Shown one piece after another: positions 1 to 8,035 of a stretch of 35,407 nucleotides of DNA (positions are counted from its first letter, which is position 1; each line of letters begins with the position of its first letter). The notes under the pieces are model-generated. The model did not search any database. It saw only the letters and a program-made list of their open reading frames with translations, and was not told the origin of the DNA. The stretch comes from Acinetobacter sp. ANC 4862 (GTDB taxonomy: Bacteria > Pseudomonadota > Gammaproteobacteria > Pseudomonadales > Moraxellaceae). The position numbers and the translations under genes are program-made. Where the stretch lies: NCBI RefSeq assembly GCF_004336635.1, contig NZ_SJXH01000037.1:1-35407 (forward strand). The letters are read 5' to 3'.

Positions 1-156
1 AGAAAGATCTTCTCTTCTGATGATTCAGTGAAAAAGGTCATTTATTTAGCAACTTCAAATGCTGCTAAAAAATGGACCATGCCAATTCAAAATTGGCGTT
101 TAGCAATGAATTGGTTTACGATTCAGTTCGATGATCGATTAAAAGATCATTTATAA
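1..156 (+). CDS. IS256-family transposase, C-terminal fragment (5' end outside window)
   Basis: The reading frame is open from base 1 to a TAA at 154-156 and encodes the last 51 residues of a transposase. The stretch KKWTMPIQNWRLAMNWF near the end is typical of the C-terminus of IS256/Mutator-type DDE transposases, which usually finish with a KKWTMPI.NW..A.N.F block. The catalytic residues lie upstream, outside the window. A terminal-inverted-repeat-like sequence follows at 162-190, so this is probably the intact right end of a complete element and not a decayed remnant. Family assignment is from recognising the C-terminal motif; the exact IS name cannot be given. Confidence 0.8.
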   Translation, partial: RKIFSSDDSVKKVIYLATSNAAKKWTMPIQNWRLAMNWFTIQFDDRLKDHL

Positions 157-161
157 AAAAT

Positions 162-190
162 GGAACTTACACAAAATAATTTACAGGCTC
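162..190. repeat. Probable right terminal inverted repeat of the IS256-family element
   Basis: Just after the transposase stop, the sequence read outward-in on the minus strand begins GAGCCTGTAAATTATTTTGT. This resembles the terminal inverted repeats of IS256-family elements, which typically carry a TGTNNA core and an AT-rich inner part. The element would therefore end at about base 190. The other end is outside the window, so neither the repeat nor an 8-9 bp target duplication can be confirmed. Confidence 0.5.
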
Positions 191-205
191 AATAATATTA
201 ACCAT

Positions 206-243
206 GAAGCTCTAATCTTATACAAGTTAGAGCTTCCGTTTTT
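206..243 (+). terminator. Rho-independent terminator-like hairpin
   Basis: A perfect 10-bp inverted repeat, GAAGCTCTAA (206-215) and TTAGAGCTTC (227-236), with an 11-base loop, is followed on the plus strand by CGTTTTT. The T-run orientation suits transcripts from the IS side. The hairpin also lies just past the stop of the minus-strand hydroxyisourate hydrolase gene and may end that operon, although the minus-strand side lacks a clean T-tract. Confidence 0.65.
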
Positions 244-249
244 CTCAGC

Positions 250-648
250 TTAGTTACCTCGATAAGTTGAATATCCATAAGGACTAAGTAATAAGGGAAT
301 ATGATAGTGTTTTACCGAGCCATCAGTTTGGAAAATCACCGGAACTTCTGGAAAGAAAGAATTCTGCTTATTTTTCTTAAACCAGTCTCCTGTTTTAAAC
401 GTGACTTTGTATATCGCATTATCTAAAGTTTTATTTTCTGGAAATAATGCGGTTACACGACCTTGCTCATTGGTTTTAGCTTCTGAAATCTGTATCCATT
501 TTCCATTTTTCTGTTCTTCCAAAGTAACTTTTACATCAGGTGAAGGCAATCCACTTTCCAAGTTAAGTACATGCACACTTAAAGGATTTTGCGCCATTAC
601 CCAACTTGAAATAAATAAACTGCCAGCGAATAAAAATAACTTGTTCAT
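250..648 (-). CDS. hiuH: Hydroxyisourate hydrolase (transthyretin-like), exported
   Basis: 132-residue protein of the transthyretin/HIUase family, which hydrolyses 5-hydroxyisourate to OHCU in urate breakdown. Visible features: an N-terminal signal peptide (MNKLFLFAGSLFISSWVMAQ, likely cleaved after AQ), the opening motif SVHVLNLESG, the Arg of EQGR, the HYHIPLLLSPYGYSTY block, and the C-terminal YRG signature that separates HIUases from vertebrate transthyretin. The last residue is Asn instead of the usual Ser (YRGN). No other urate genes are nearby. It is 26 bp downstream of the GlcG-like gene on the same strand, so both are probably one operon, divergent from a two-component system as in the E. 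coli hiuH/hprRS locus. A signal peptide matches the periplasmic E. coli HiuH. Confidence 0.9.
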   Translation of the reverse strand: MNKLFLFAGSLFISSWVMAQNPLSVHVLNLESGLPSPDVKVTLEEQKNGKWIQISEAKTNEQGRVTALFPENKTLDNAIYKVTFKTGDWFKKNKQNSFFPEVPVIFQTDGSVKHYHIPLLLSPYGYSTYRGN

Positions 649-674
649 ATGAATTTATCCTGAATTAAATTGAT

Positions 675-1154
675 TTAAATTTGTTTGAGTGTGATTTCTA
701 TGCCCTGTTGTGCACATTGATCATCTTGAATTGACCCACCTGCACCGGCTACACCAACTGCACCTAATAGCTGACTTTTATAAACTACGGGCACTCCTCC
801 ACCTAAAAGTAATAATTCAGGTAAGCTGGTTAAATTCTGTGAATCAACATTCTTCTGGGCATTACGCATAAATTGTAAGGTAGTCACCTTGCTTGAATAT
901 GCGGTAAAAGCTTTCCTTTGCGCTGCGATTAAATTATGTATACCCACAGTTTCATGCCGTTGACTTGCCAGGACATTGCCACCCTGATCTAAGACCACTA
1001 CAGCCGCAGGTTTAGCAGTAGTGCTACATGCTTGCATGACATTGGTTGCCAGTTGATTAGCGAGGTTTAGATCCATGACATAGTTGGTTTTAGGAGCTGA
1101 ATATGTGATTGAACTAAATAGAAGTACCGGAATAAATAGAAGTTTTTTCATCAT
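675..1154 (-). CDS. GlcG/HbpS family (DUF336) heme-binding-like protein, exported
   Basis: 159-residue protein with a signal peptide (MMKKLLFIPVLLFSSITYSA) followed by a GlcG/HbpS-type domain over nearly the whole mature length. Typical family segments are the N-terminal amphipathic helix with a Cys (VMQACS), the VVVLDQGGNVLASQRH strand-turn, LLLGGGVPVVYKSQLLGAVGVAGA, and the closing DDQCAQQGI. The family includes heme- or iron-binding HbpS, an accessory to a redox-sensing two-component system in Streptomyces, and GlcG of unknown function. First gene of the probable minus-strand operon with hiuH. Two adjacent ATG codons (1154 and 1151) could start it; no strong Shine-Dalgarno is visible. Heme binding here is inferred from family only. 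Confidence 0.8.
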   Translation of the reverse strand: MMKKLLFIPVLLFSSITYSAPKTNYVMDLNLANQLATNVMQACSTTAKPAAVVVLDQGGNVLASQRHETVGIHNLIAAQRKAFTAYSSKVTTLQFMRNAQKNVDSQNLTSLPELLLLGGGVPVVYKSQLLGAVGVAGAGGSIQDDQCAQQGIEITLKQI

Positions 1155-1221
1155 TTCTATTAAGCTAAATTAAGAGATAAATTAGCTTATATAAAATAAA
1201 GTCACTATTGCATGACAATAA

Positions 1222-1239
1222 GATTACGGATTTGTAATG
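1222..1239. promoter_or_regulatory. Candidate response-regulator box in the divergent intergenic region
   Basis: The sequence GATTACGGATTTGTAATG contains the inverted repeat ATTAC-N6-GTAAT. It resembles the CATTACAA-NN-TTGTAATG type palindrome associated with the HprR/CusR regulators of E. coli (recalled, not looked up), differing at three of sixteen defined positions. It sits between the GlcG/hiuH operon (start 1154) and the regulator gene (start 1273), where one site could serve both directions. A second half-like CATGACAA is at 1211-1218. Confidence 0.45.
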
Positions 1240-1272
1240 TGTAAACAGACAAATTCATATAATATTGTTTGG

Positions 1273-1944
1273 ATGCAGATACTTATTATTGAAGATGAAA
1301 CCAAAATTGCTGAATTTCTAGCAAAAGGTTTAAATGAATCCGGCTATTTAGCCAGTGTTGCTCATGATGGATTAACAGCGTTAACGTTGTTACAAGAAAA
1401 AAACTTTGATTTAGTAGTTTTGGATGTCATGTTACCTGAAATTGATGGTTGGCAAGTATTAAAGACCTTAAGGACATTTTCTAAAATTCCAGTACTCATG
1501 CTGACTGCAAAAGACCATGTTTTGGATCGAGTTAAAGGCTTAGAACTAGGTGCAGATGATTATTTAATTAAACCCTTCTCATATATAGAATTATTAGCAC
1601 GAGTCAAAAGCCTGTTGAGACGAAGTGTAAAACCCGAGTCTGAATATTATCAGGTTGAAGATCTAGTTTTATATAGGTTTGAACGTACTGTTTATCGGAA
1701 CCAACAAAAAATCGATTTAAGTTCTAAAGAGTTTTCGCTCTTACATTTATTAATACAACATCAAGGTGAATTATTAACCCGATCTCAAATTGCCTCTGAA
1801 GTGTGGAATATTAACTTTGAGACAGACACCAATGTTGTGGATGTCGCTATTCGCCGCTTGCGTGCAAAAATTGATGACCACTTTCAGCCCAAATTAATTC
1901 ATACTGTTCGGGGTATGGGATATCGTTTAAGCATAAATAAATGA
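1273..1944 (+). CDS. OmpR-family response regulator, HprR/CusR-like
   Basis: 223-residue regulator (from the ATG at 1273) with an N-terminal receiver domain: acidic pocket IIEDE at residues 5-9, phospho-acceptor D51 in VVLDVMLPEIDGW, Thr in LMLTAKD, Lys in YLIKPFSY. The C-terminal winged helix is of OmpR/PhoB type (LSSKEFSLLHLL, VDVAIRRLRAKID, HTVRGMGYRL). The heavy-metal/redox CusR-HprR subgroup is the best fit. The 1273 start is preferred because MQILIIEDE aligns with family N-termini; an upstream in-frame start at 1237 would add twelve unmatched residues. It overlaps the kinase gene by ATGA and diverges from the GlcG/hiuH operon. The signal (peroxide, hypochlorous acid, copper or other) is not determined by sequence. 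Confidence 0.9.
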   Translation: MQILIIEDETKIAEFLAKGLNESGYLASVAHDGLTALTLLQEKNFDLVVLDVMLPEIDGWQVLKTLRTFSKIPVLMLTAKDHVLDRVKGLELGADDYLIKPFSYIELLARVKSLLRRSVKPESEYYQVEDLVLYRFERTVYRNQQKIDLSSKEFSLLHLLIQHQGELLTRSQIASEVWNINFETDTNVVDVAIRRLRAKIDDHFQPKLIHTVRGMGYRLSINK

Positions 1945-3332
1945 AAAATCGACTAAGGTATCTGAGCTTAACAACGCGCTTAAGTATTTCCTTCAGTATT
2001 ATTTGTTCTATTGTGTTTTTTGGTATTGGTTTACTTTCTTATCACAACATGCAGCACTTGTTAGCTAAACAACGTGATCAGAATTTAACTGCACGTGTTG
2101 AACGCATAGAAATTTTTTTACAAGATCAAGAAAGCTTTCAGATTTTAGTTCAACACCCTCGTCTATATGAAAATATGCTGGGAAAAGAAGATAATCTTTT
2201 AATCTTAAAAAACCAGCAACAAACCTTAATCGAAATTAATCCACTGAAAGTCCATATTCCAGATATGGCCGAATCAAAAACCATTACCTTTCTGGATAAT
2301 CAATCTGAATTTGCCACAACCCGTTTGGCCTATAAAACTGTTGTTTTTAATCATCAACATTATCAACTCATTGCTGGCACACAACTTGATGAAGCTCAAT
2401 CTACCCTAGATCAATATTTATGGACATTGATTCTCTATAGCTTATTGGGATGTGCAATGGCAAGCCTGCTCGGACGTTGGGTCGGGTGGTATTTACTCAA
2501 ATCTTTAAATAATTTGATTGAGCAAACACATAAAATTCAGGGTAATCAACCACATCAGCGAATCGAAGTTAAAAGTACTACCGTTGAGGTTGATAAACTC
2601 AGTTCAGCAATGAATGCGATGTTAGAAAAAATTCAAATTAATTATGATCAATTGGCACAGTTTTCTGAAGATATTGCCCATGAATTAAGGACCCCTTTGA
2701 ATAACTTAATGGGGCAGACTCAAATCATGCTCATGCAATCTCGGTCACAACAAGAACTGGAACAGCTTTTATATTCTCATCTTGAGGAATATGAACGACT
2801 CAGTAAGATGATAGACAATATGCTGTTCATCGCTCGCTCTGAACACAGCGATTATATTATCGATAAAGAAAATATTGATTTATCCAACCTTATTTTAGAA
2901 TTGGTCCATTATTTTGAATTCTTAGCTGAAGATAAACAAATGAGATTTGTTTTAGAATTAGAAAAGGGAATTCAAATATATGCTAATGCAGATTTATTAA
3001 AAAGAGCGCTGTCTAATCTTATAATCAATGCTATTGATTATGGATTTGAAGATCAAGACATTGTGATTTCAACAAAATCTACAGAAAGTCATGTCAATAT
3101 TGAAATACTAACTAAAAATGTTTTTATTGATAAACAACATTTGAATCAATTATTTGAACGTTTCTATCAAATTGATAGTAGTCGACATTCCAAAGCAAAA
3201 ACTGGTGGTTTAGGACTATCAATCGTTAAATCTATCATGATGTTACATCATGGAGAAGCAACCGCCTATAACACCAAGGAAGGCATTATATTTAGTTTAA
3301 AGATTAAATATTTAACTTGCAGATGTTATTAA
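1941..3332 (+). CDS. Sensor histidine kinase, heavy-metal/redox (CusS/HprS) type
   Basis: 463-residue inner-membrane kinase. TM1 is around residues 12-34, followed by a periplasmic sensor of about 120 residues, TM2 around 159-185, a HAMP linker, the HisKA box FSEDIAHELRTPLNNL with phospho-acceptor H247, the N-box LSNLIINAIDYG and the G2 box TGGLGLSIVKS near residue 422. The usual DxGxG ATP-lid motif is not recognisable: the segment reads ILTKNVFIDKQHL. CusS-type kinases have only an N-P-G remnant there, and this one has lost even the glycine. The gene starts inside the regulator stop (ATGA), which indicates translational coupling. A weak hairpin (3333-3340 with 3349-3356) follows without a clear T-run. 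Cognate partner of the upstream regulator. Confidence 0.88.
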   Translation: MKNRLRYLSLTTRLSISFSIICSIVFFGIGLLSYHNMQHLLAKQRDQNLTARVERIEIFLQDQESFQILVQHPRLYENMLGKEDNLLILKNQQQTLIEINPLKVHIPDMAESKTITFLDNQSEFATTRLAYKTVVFNHQHYQLIAGTQLDEAQSTLDQYLWTLILYSLLGCAMASLLGRWVGWYLLKSLNNLIEQTHKIQGNQPHQRIEVKSTTVEVDKLSSAMNAMLEKIQINYDQLAQFSEDIAHELRTPLNNLMGQTQIMLMQSRSQQELEQLLYSHLEEYERLSKMIDNMLFIARSEHSDYIIDKENIDLSNLILELVHYFEFLAEDKQMRFVLELEKGIQIYANADLLKRALSNLIINAIDYGFEDQDIVISTKSTESHVNIEILTKNVFIDKQHLNQLFERFYQIDSSRHSKAKTGGLGLSIVKSIMMLHHGEATAYNTKEGIIFSLKIKYLTCRCY

Positions 3333-3568
3333 AAATTTCTTAAAAATGAGAAATTTCAGTAGAACCCCCCATTCCTGAATGATTCAGCTGATTTATGAAT
3401 TTCTCAATCCAAGCGCCTGAAACGTCCATATCAGCCACATTATAATCGTGATTGCTTCGGTGAGTATCCAGACTTTCTGATCTTCGGAAGATTCTGTTCC
3501 CAAGACCAGAAAATAACGCTTCATTTCACTGTTCGGTGAGTTAATTGATTGAATTTTATTTATGGATA
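3333..3568. other. Intergenic region between convergent genes; only short unassigned reading frames
   Basis: No recognised gene lies here. Two overlapping minus-strand frames stand out. One is a 43-codon ORF at 3393-3524 starting MKRYFLVLG with a hydrophobic stretch (AITIIMWLIW) and no clear ribosome site. The other is an open stretch ending at 3341 (…VADMDVSGAWIEKFINQLN…) that has no start codon and may be the tail of a decayed gene. Neither matches a family I know. A weak hairpin at 3333-3356 follows the kinase gene. Confidence 0.3.
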
Positions 3569-4921
3569 TTAAGGACTAGATAAATCCGTTTCTGTTGCAT
3601 TTTTTATCATTACTTTAGATGCTTGAATATTGAACTTGTCACGCTTCATAAAAAATGTACAGAAGATCGCAAATATAGCCATCCCCATAATATAAGTAAT
3701 AATCAAATGAGGACTGCCATCCCCCACACTTAAAAGTTTAGTTGCAATCAGGGGAGCTAAGCCTCCACCAATGACTCCGGCAAACTGCACAGAAATTGAA
3801 ATACCGCTATATCGGATTTCGGTCGGGAATTGTCGAGCAAATAACTGGGATTGCGGTGCATACATGAGTGGAAAAACTACACCAATAGCGAATACTATTG
3901 CAGTCCAGACCAATAGTGGATCTTTGGTATCCAACATACTGAAAAATGGATAGCAATAAAGTGCAAGGACCACCAGACCAAACATAAACATATTTCTTTG
4001 ACCCACCTTATCTGAGAGATGTCCAAATAAAGGCGTCATAATCATAATCAAGCCACCCCCACAAATAGTGGCAAATAGAATGTCTTGACGGGGAATCCCC
4101 AGTTTTGTCGTGGTATAGGCGAGTGCGAAGGTGGAAGCAATATAGAACCATGCATTCTCAGCGGCACGCGCAAAAATAATGGTTAAAAGCTCTCGAGGAT
4201 GATTTTTGAAAACTTGCAAAGCTGGTACTTTAATTTCTTGCGCCTGGTCTTTAATTTTTTCAAAATCCGGGGATTCAGGTACTTTGACCCGGATATACCA
4301 CCCAACCCCTAACAGGACAATACTGGCAAGGAATGGAATTCTCCATCCCCAGCTAAATAGGCTGGCTTCTGGCAACATAGACACCAACCCCAGAGCGATG
4401 GATGCAAGCATGAGTCCACCACCTGCACTGGCCTGAGGTAAACTGCCCCAAAATCCTTTGCCTCCTTCGGGTGCATGTTCAACTGCCATTAAAACGGCAC
4501 CGCCCCATTCTCCTCCCATGGCCATACCCTGAATGAAGCGCAGGATGACAAGACATACCGTAGCCCAATAGCCAATACTTTCATAAGTCGGCAATAAACC
4601 GATAAGAACGGTGGGAATACCCATCATAATGAGAGTAGTCAATAACATTGCTTTACGGCCAATTTTGTCTCCAAAATGACCAAACACAATTCCGCCCAAA
4701 GGCCGACCAATAAATCCCACTGCATAAGTAGCAAATGCAGCCATTACACCCATCAATGGATCTAGATTAGGAAAGAAGAGTTTATTGAAAATTAATGCGG
4801 CGGCTGCACCGTAAATAAAAAAATCGTACCATTCAATAGTTGTACCCACCATACTGGATACACCAGCCAAACGGTGGGAAGACTTTTTATCTTGAGCATG
4901 TGATTGTTGTTCGGGTTTCAT
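3569..4921 (-). CDS. MFS transporter, metabolite:H+ symporter (MHS) family
   Basis: 450-residue inner-membrane transporter with about twelve hydrophobic segments. The family pattern is clear: VGTTIEWYDFFIYG at the start of TM1, GRPLGGIVFGHFGDKIGRK in the loop between TM2 and TM3, RFIQGMAMGGEWGGA, and GHLSDKVGQR in the second half. MHS members (ProP, KgtP, ShiA type) import organic acids and zwitterions with protons. The start at 4921 is chosen because of a good ribosome site (GAGGG, about 6 bases upstream); an in-frame ATG at 4954 adds eleven residues without one. Last gene of the valine-degradation cluster, 63 bp after the hydrolase gene, so import of a branched-chain acid such as isobutyrate or 3-hydroxyisobutyrate is a context-based guess. 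Confidence 0.85.
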   Translation of the reverse strand: MKPEQQSHAQDKKSSHRLAGVSSMVGTTIEWYDFFIYGAAAALIFNKLFFPNLDPLMGVMAAFATYAVGFIGRPLGGIVFGHFGDKIGRKAMLLTTLIMMGIPTVLIGLLPTYESIGYWATVCLVILRFIQGMAMGGEWGGAVLMAVEHAPEGGKGFWGSLPQASAGGGLMLASIALGLVSMLPEASLFSWGWRIPFLASIVLLGVGWYIRVKVPESPDFEKIKDQAQEIKVPALQVFKNHPRELLTIIFARAAENAWFYIASTFALAYTTTKLGIPRQDILFATICGGGLIMIMTPLFGHLSDKVGQRNMFMFGLVVLALYCYPFFSMLDTKDPLLVWTAIVFAIGVVFPLMYAPQSQLFARQFPTEIRYSGISISVQFAGVIGGGLAPLIATKLLSVGDGSPHLIITYIMGMAIFAIFCTFFMKRDKFNIQASKVMIKNATETDLSSP

Positions 4922-4984
4922 ATATATCCCTCTTGTATTTTTTAGCAGAGTCATCCATGACCCACTTCATTATTTAAAATCCGA

Positions 4985-6052
4985 TTATTTATAACAAAGT
5001 GAATCTATAGATTGCTTATTCCACACAGGCCACAGCTTTTCCAAGGTTTTCTCAAATGTTGAATTATCTGTTTGCCACTGCGGGTTCTTGTCTTTATCAA
5101 TAATTAATGCCCGCACACCCTCGATAAAATCACCCTGCTCTAACCAGATATCCTGTAAATCGCGCTCAAGCTGCATACATTTTTCAAGCGATAAATTCTG
5201 TCCTACCTGTTGTAACTTCAAACTGGTTTGTTTAGCCATTAAAGGACGTTGCTGCAAAATGGTCAGCGTTTTATCAGCCCAGGCTTGATCAGTAGAATTC
5301 GTTTCATGCGCGAGACTGTATTCAATGTCTTCCAGTTTTTGATAAGCAAAATGCTGATTAATGTGGTCTGCACGTTTTTGTAATTCACTCTCTGCAGGGT
5401 CAGTTATAAAATCGCTAATAATTTTTCTAATTTTGGGGTTATTCAAAGAGGATTCAGCGATCAAGACTGCCTGTAATTCCGCAAATTTATCGCTCGGTAT
5501 ATGATAATCAACCAGGTCTAAATAAAGTGCATCACTGCTGCTGATTTGCTCACCCGTAAGTGCGAGATAAACCCCAATTTCATCGAGTCGTGACAGAAAG
5601 TGGGTCGCCCCGACGTCAGGAAAAAATCCAATCGCAGTTTCTGGCATGGCAAAGCGTGATTTTTCACTGGTGACCTTAATATGACAAGCTTGGGCCAAAC
5701 CAAAGCCGCCCCCCAAGACATATCCATCCAGAAAAACAATGACCGGTTTGGCAAATTTACGCAGGGTATGGAGCATCACGTATTCAGCAGCAAAGTAATC
5801 ACGATGCCCTGTATTCCCGGCTTTATAACTGTCATACAGATAACGAATATCACCTCCAGCACAGAAAGCTTTAGGGCTGTTAGAATTGATTAAGATCGCT
5901 TGTACATTGCTGTCATTAAGCCATTGTTCCAATTGTGCCTGAATGCCCTGAATCATCGGCAGGGTTAAAGCATTTAAATGGCTAGTGCGGTCCAGGCTGA
6001 TGATGCCCAGACCTCCTTCTACCCGAATTACTAAATTATTTTCATCGCTCAT
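4985..6052 (-). CDS. 3-hydroxyisobutyryl-CoA hydrolase (crotonase superfamily)
   Basis: 355-residue crotonase-fold enzyme, longer than ordinary enoyl-CoA hydratases and the normal length for 3-hydroxyisobutyryl-CoA hydrolase. It releases free 3-hydroxyisobutyrate from its CoA ester in valine degradation. Oxyanion-hole segments are visible: KAFCAGGDIRYLYDS and LGGGFGLAQACHIKV. The following SRFAMPETAIGFFPDVGATHFLSRL is diagnostic of the hydrolase group (PET.IGFFPDVG). The start is supported by AGGA about 9 bases upstream. It lies 24 bp after the enoyl-CoA hydratase gene, matching its place in the pathway. Confidence 0.9.
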   Translation of the reverse strand: MSDENNLVIRVEGGLGIISLDRTSHLNALTLPMIQGIQAQLEQWLNDSNVQAILINSNSPKAFCAGGDIRYLYDSYKAGNTGHRDYFAAEYVMLHTLRKFAKPVIVFLDGYVLGGGFGLAQACHIKVTSEKSRFAMPETAIGFFPDVGATHFLSRLDEIGVYLALTGEQISSSDALYLDLVDYHIPSDKFAELQAVLIAESSLNNPKIRKIISDFITDPAESELQKRADHINQHFAYQKLEDIEYSLAHETNSTDQAWADKTLTILQQRPLMAKQTSLKLQQVGQNLSLEKCMQLERDLQDIWLEQGDFIEGVRALIIDKDKNPQWQTDNSTFEKTLEKLWPVWNKQSIDSLCYK

Positions 6053-6076
6053 TATTGTTTTCCTATTATGGTTTTG

Positions 6077-6850
6077 CTATTGATGCGTAAATTTGGCTGG
6101 GCGTTTTTCCACAAAGGCACGCATCCCTTCTTTCTGATCAGAACCCGCGAAAATTGAATGGAATACTCGTCGTTCAAAACGCAGTCCTTCGGCCAGACTG
6201 ACTTCAAATGCCCGGTTAATCGACTCTTTAATCATCATCACCGCAGTCAGCGATTTTTCCGCAATTTTTTCAGCCGCTTGCAAGGTGTGTTCCAGTAATT
6301 CGTCTTTGGCAAATACCCCCGCCACTAAACCACTTTGTTCAGCTTCCTGCGCACCCATGTGTCGCGCAGTCAGACACATCTCCATAGCCTTGGCTTTGCC
6401 AATCGCCAAAGTTAAACGCTGTGTTCCGCCAATCCCCGGGAGTACACCCAAGGTCACTTCGGGTAAACCAAATTTTGCATTATCAGCACAATAAATAAAG
6501 TCACACATTAACGCTAATTCACACCCGCCACCCAAAGCATATCCACTTACAGCTGCGATCAATGGCTTACGACGCTGCGCAATACGATCAGCAAGGCTGA
6601 AAAAATCATCCAGATAGATTTGTGGAAAGTTTAAGTCCGCCATTTCTTTAATATCAGCGCCGGCTGCAAAAGCTTTTTCTGAACCAGTCAGTACGATACA
6701 GCCAATATTTGGATCTTTTTCTAGCTGGTCAAGCGCTTGATTGACTTCAATAATCAGCTGGTTGTTCAGTGCATTTAAAGCTTGCGGACGATTTAAAGTA
6801 ATCAGTCCCACACCGTTACGTTGTTCTAATAAAATGGTTTGCCACTGCAT
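6077..6850 (-). CDS. Enoyl-CoA hydratase (methacrylyl-CoA hydration in this context)
   Basis: 257-residue crotonase-family hydratase of standard length. Motifs: [12 protein letters not shown] (first oxyanion loop), [17 protein letters not shown] (second oxyanion loop) and [19 protein letters not shown], containing the position of the second catalytic Glu. It is very similar in layout to FadB-like and PaaF-like hydratases, so substrate cannot be read from sequence alone. Its position between the acyl-CoA dehydrogenase and the 3-hydroxyisobutyryl-CoA hydrolase points to methacrylyl-CoA to 3-hydroxyisobutyryl-CoA. AAGGA lies at suitable spacing before the ATG. Eighteen bp separate it from the dehydrogenase gene. 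Confidence 0.88.
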   Translation of the reverse strand: MQWQTILLEQRNGVGLITLNRPQALNALNNQLIIEVNQALDQLEKDPNIGCIVLTGSEKAFAAGADIKEMADLNFPQIYLDDFFSLADRIAQRRKPLIAAVSGYALGGGCELALMCDFIYCADNAKFGLPEVTLGVLPGIGGTQRLTLAIGKAKAMEMCLTARHMGAQEAEQSGLVAGVFAKDELLEHTLQAAEKIAEKSLTAVMMIKESINRAFEVSLAEGLRFERRVFHSIFAGSDQKEGMRAFVEKRPAKFTHQ

Positions 6851-6868
6851 GAAAATATCCTTATTTAA

Positions 6869-7996
6869 TTATAAACTGCGTGCGATCACTAGGCGTTGAA
6901 TATCACTGGTGCCTTCATAAATCTGACAAATACGGGCATCACGATAAATACGCTCAATCGGAAAATCTTTGAGATAACCGTAGCCACCAAAAATTTGCAA
7001 GGCTTTAGAGCAAACGCGTTCCGCCATTTCTGAAGCAAATAGCTTGGCCATTGAGGCCTCAGTTAAACAGGCTTCACCGGCTTCTTTTTTACGTGCAGCA
7101 AAATGCACCAGTTGTCGAGCCGCTTCAATTTCAGTCGCCATACTCGCGAGCCTAAAAGCAATGGCTTGCTGTTCAAAAATAGGTTTGCCAAAAGCAACCC
7201 GTTCATGCGCATAGCGTGTCGCCTCTTCTAAAGCAGCACGGGCAAAACCCACCGCCTGTGCGGCTATACCAATTCGCCCACCTTCCAGGTTGGCAAGCGC
7301 AATTTTTAAGCCTTCTCCTTCTGCACCCAATCTTAAACTTTCATGAATCCGGACATCGGTTAAGGCAATTTGACAGGTGTCTGAAGCATGGAGGCCGAGT
7401 TTTTCCTCAACACGAATCACTTCATAACCGGGGGTATTGCGTGGCACTAAAAATGCGCTGATGCCCTTTTTACCCGCGCCTGGATCGGTCACTGCAAACA
7501 CAATAATCATCCCGGCATTATGCCCCGAGGTAATAAACTGTTTGGACCCGTTAATAATGTAGTGATCACCGTCTTTGACCGCACGGGTCTTAATGGCGGC
7601 AGCATCCGACCCAGTCTGCGGTTCGGTTAAGGCAAAAGCCCCAATCATATCGCCCTGTGCTAAAGGTACTAAAAATTGCTGTTTCTGTTGTTCTGTACCA
7701 AACTTCAAAATCGGCACACAACCCACAGAGTTATGCACGCTCATAATCGCCGAGGTCGCACCATCTGCGGCTGCCACTTCTTCTAGCGCAAGTACATAAG
7801 CCAGTGTACCCGTACCCGAGCCACCCCATTCTTCAGGAATCAGCATCCCCATAAAACCCAACTGCCCCATTTGGGCCAAGGCATCTTTAGGAAAGATGCC
7901 CTTTTGATCCCACTCGCCTGCATAAGGCTTAATTTGTTCCTGGGCAAAGCTTTTTGCCATATCCTGAATCAGTTGTTGTTCTTCCGTTAATTGCAT
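6869..7996 (-). CDS. Acyl-CoA dehydrogenase, probable isobutyryl-CoA dehydrogenase
   Basis: 375-residue FAD-dependent acyl-CoA dehydrogenase of typical length. Family signatures are both present: [17 protein letters not shown] (flavin/substrate loop) and the C-terminal [20 protein letters not shown] followed by [18 protein letters not shown], where the Glu of YEGTSD is at the catalytic-base position of short/branched-chain enzymes. Operon context suggests isobutyryl-CoA to methacrylyl-CoA with electrons passed to ETF; a 2-methylbutyryl-CoA role is not excluded. The start has AGGAAG close upstream. The gene lies 39 bp after the acyl-CoA synthetase stop. Confidence 0.88.
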   Translation of the reverse strand: MQLTEEQQLIQDMAKSFAQEQIKPYAGEWDQKGIFPKDALAQMGQLGFMGMLIPEEWGGSGTGTLAYVLALEEVAAADGATSAIMSVHNSVGCVPILKFGTEQQKQQFLVPLAQGDMIGAFALTEPQTGSDAAAIKTRAVKDGDHYIINGSKQFITSGHNAGMIIVFAVTDPGAGKKGISAFLVPRNTPGYEVIRVEEKLGLHASDTCQIALTDVRIHESLRLGAEGEGLKIALANLEGGRIGIAAQAVGFARAALEEATRYAHERVAFGKPIFEQQAIAFRLASMATEIEAARQLVHFAARKKEAGEACLTEASMAKLFASEMAERVCSKALQIFGGYGYLKDFPIERIYRDARICQIYEGTSDIQRLVIARSL

Positions 7997-8035
7997 CGAC
8001 TCTTCCTTTCATCTATCTGTTCAGTATTGTTTCCG

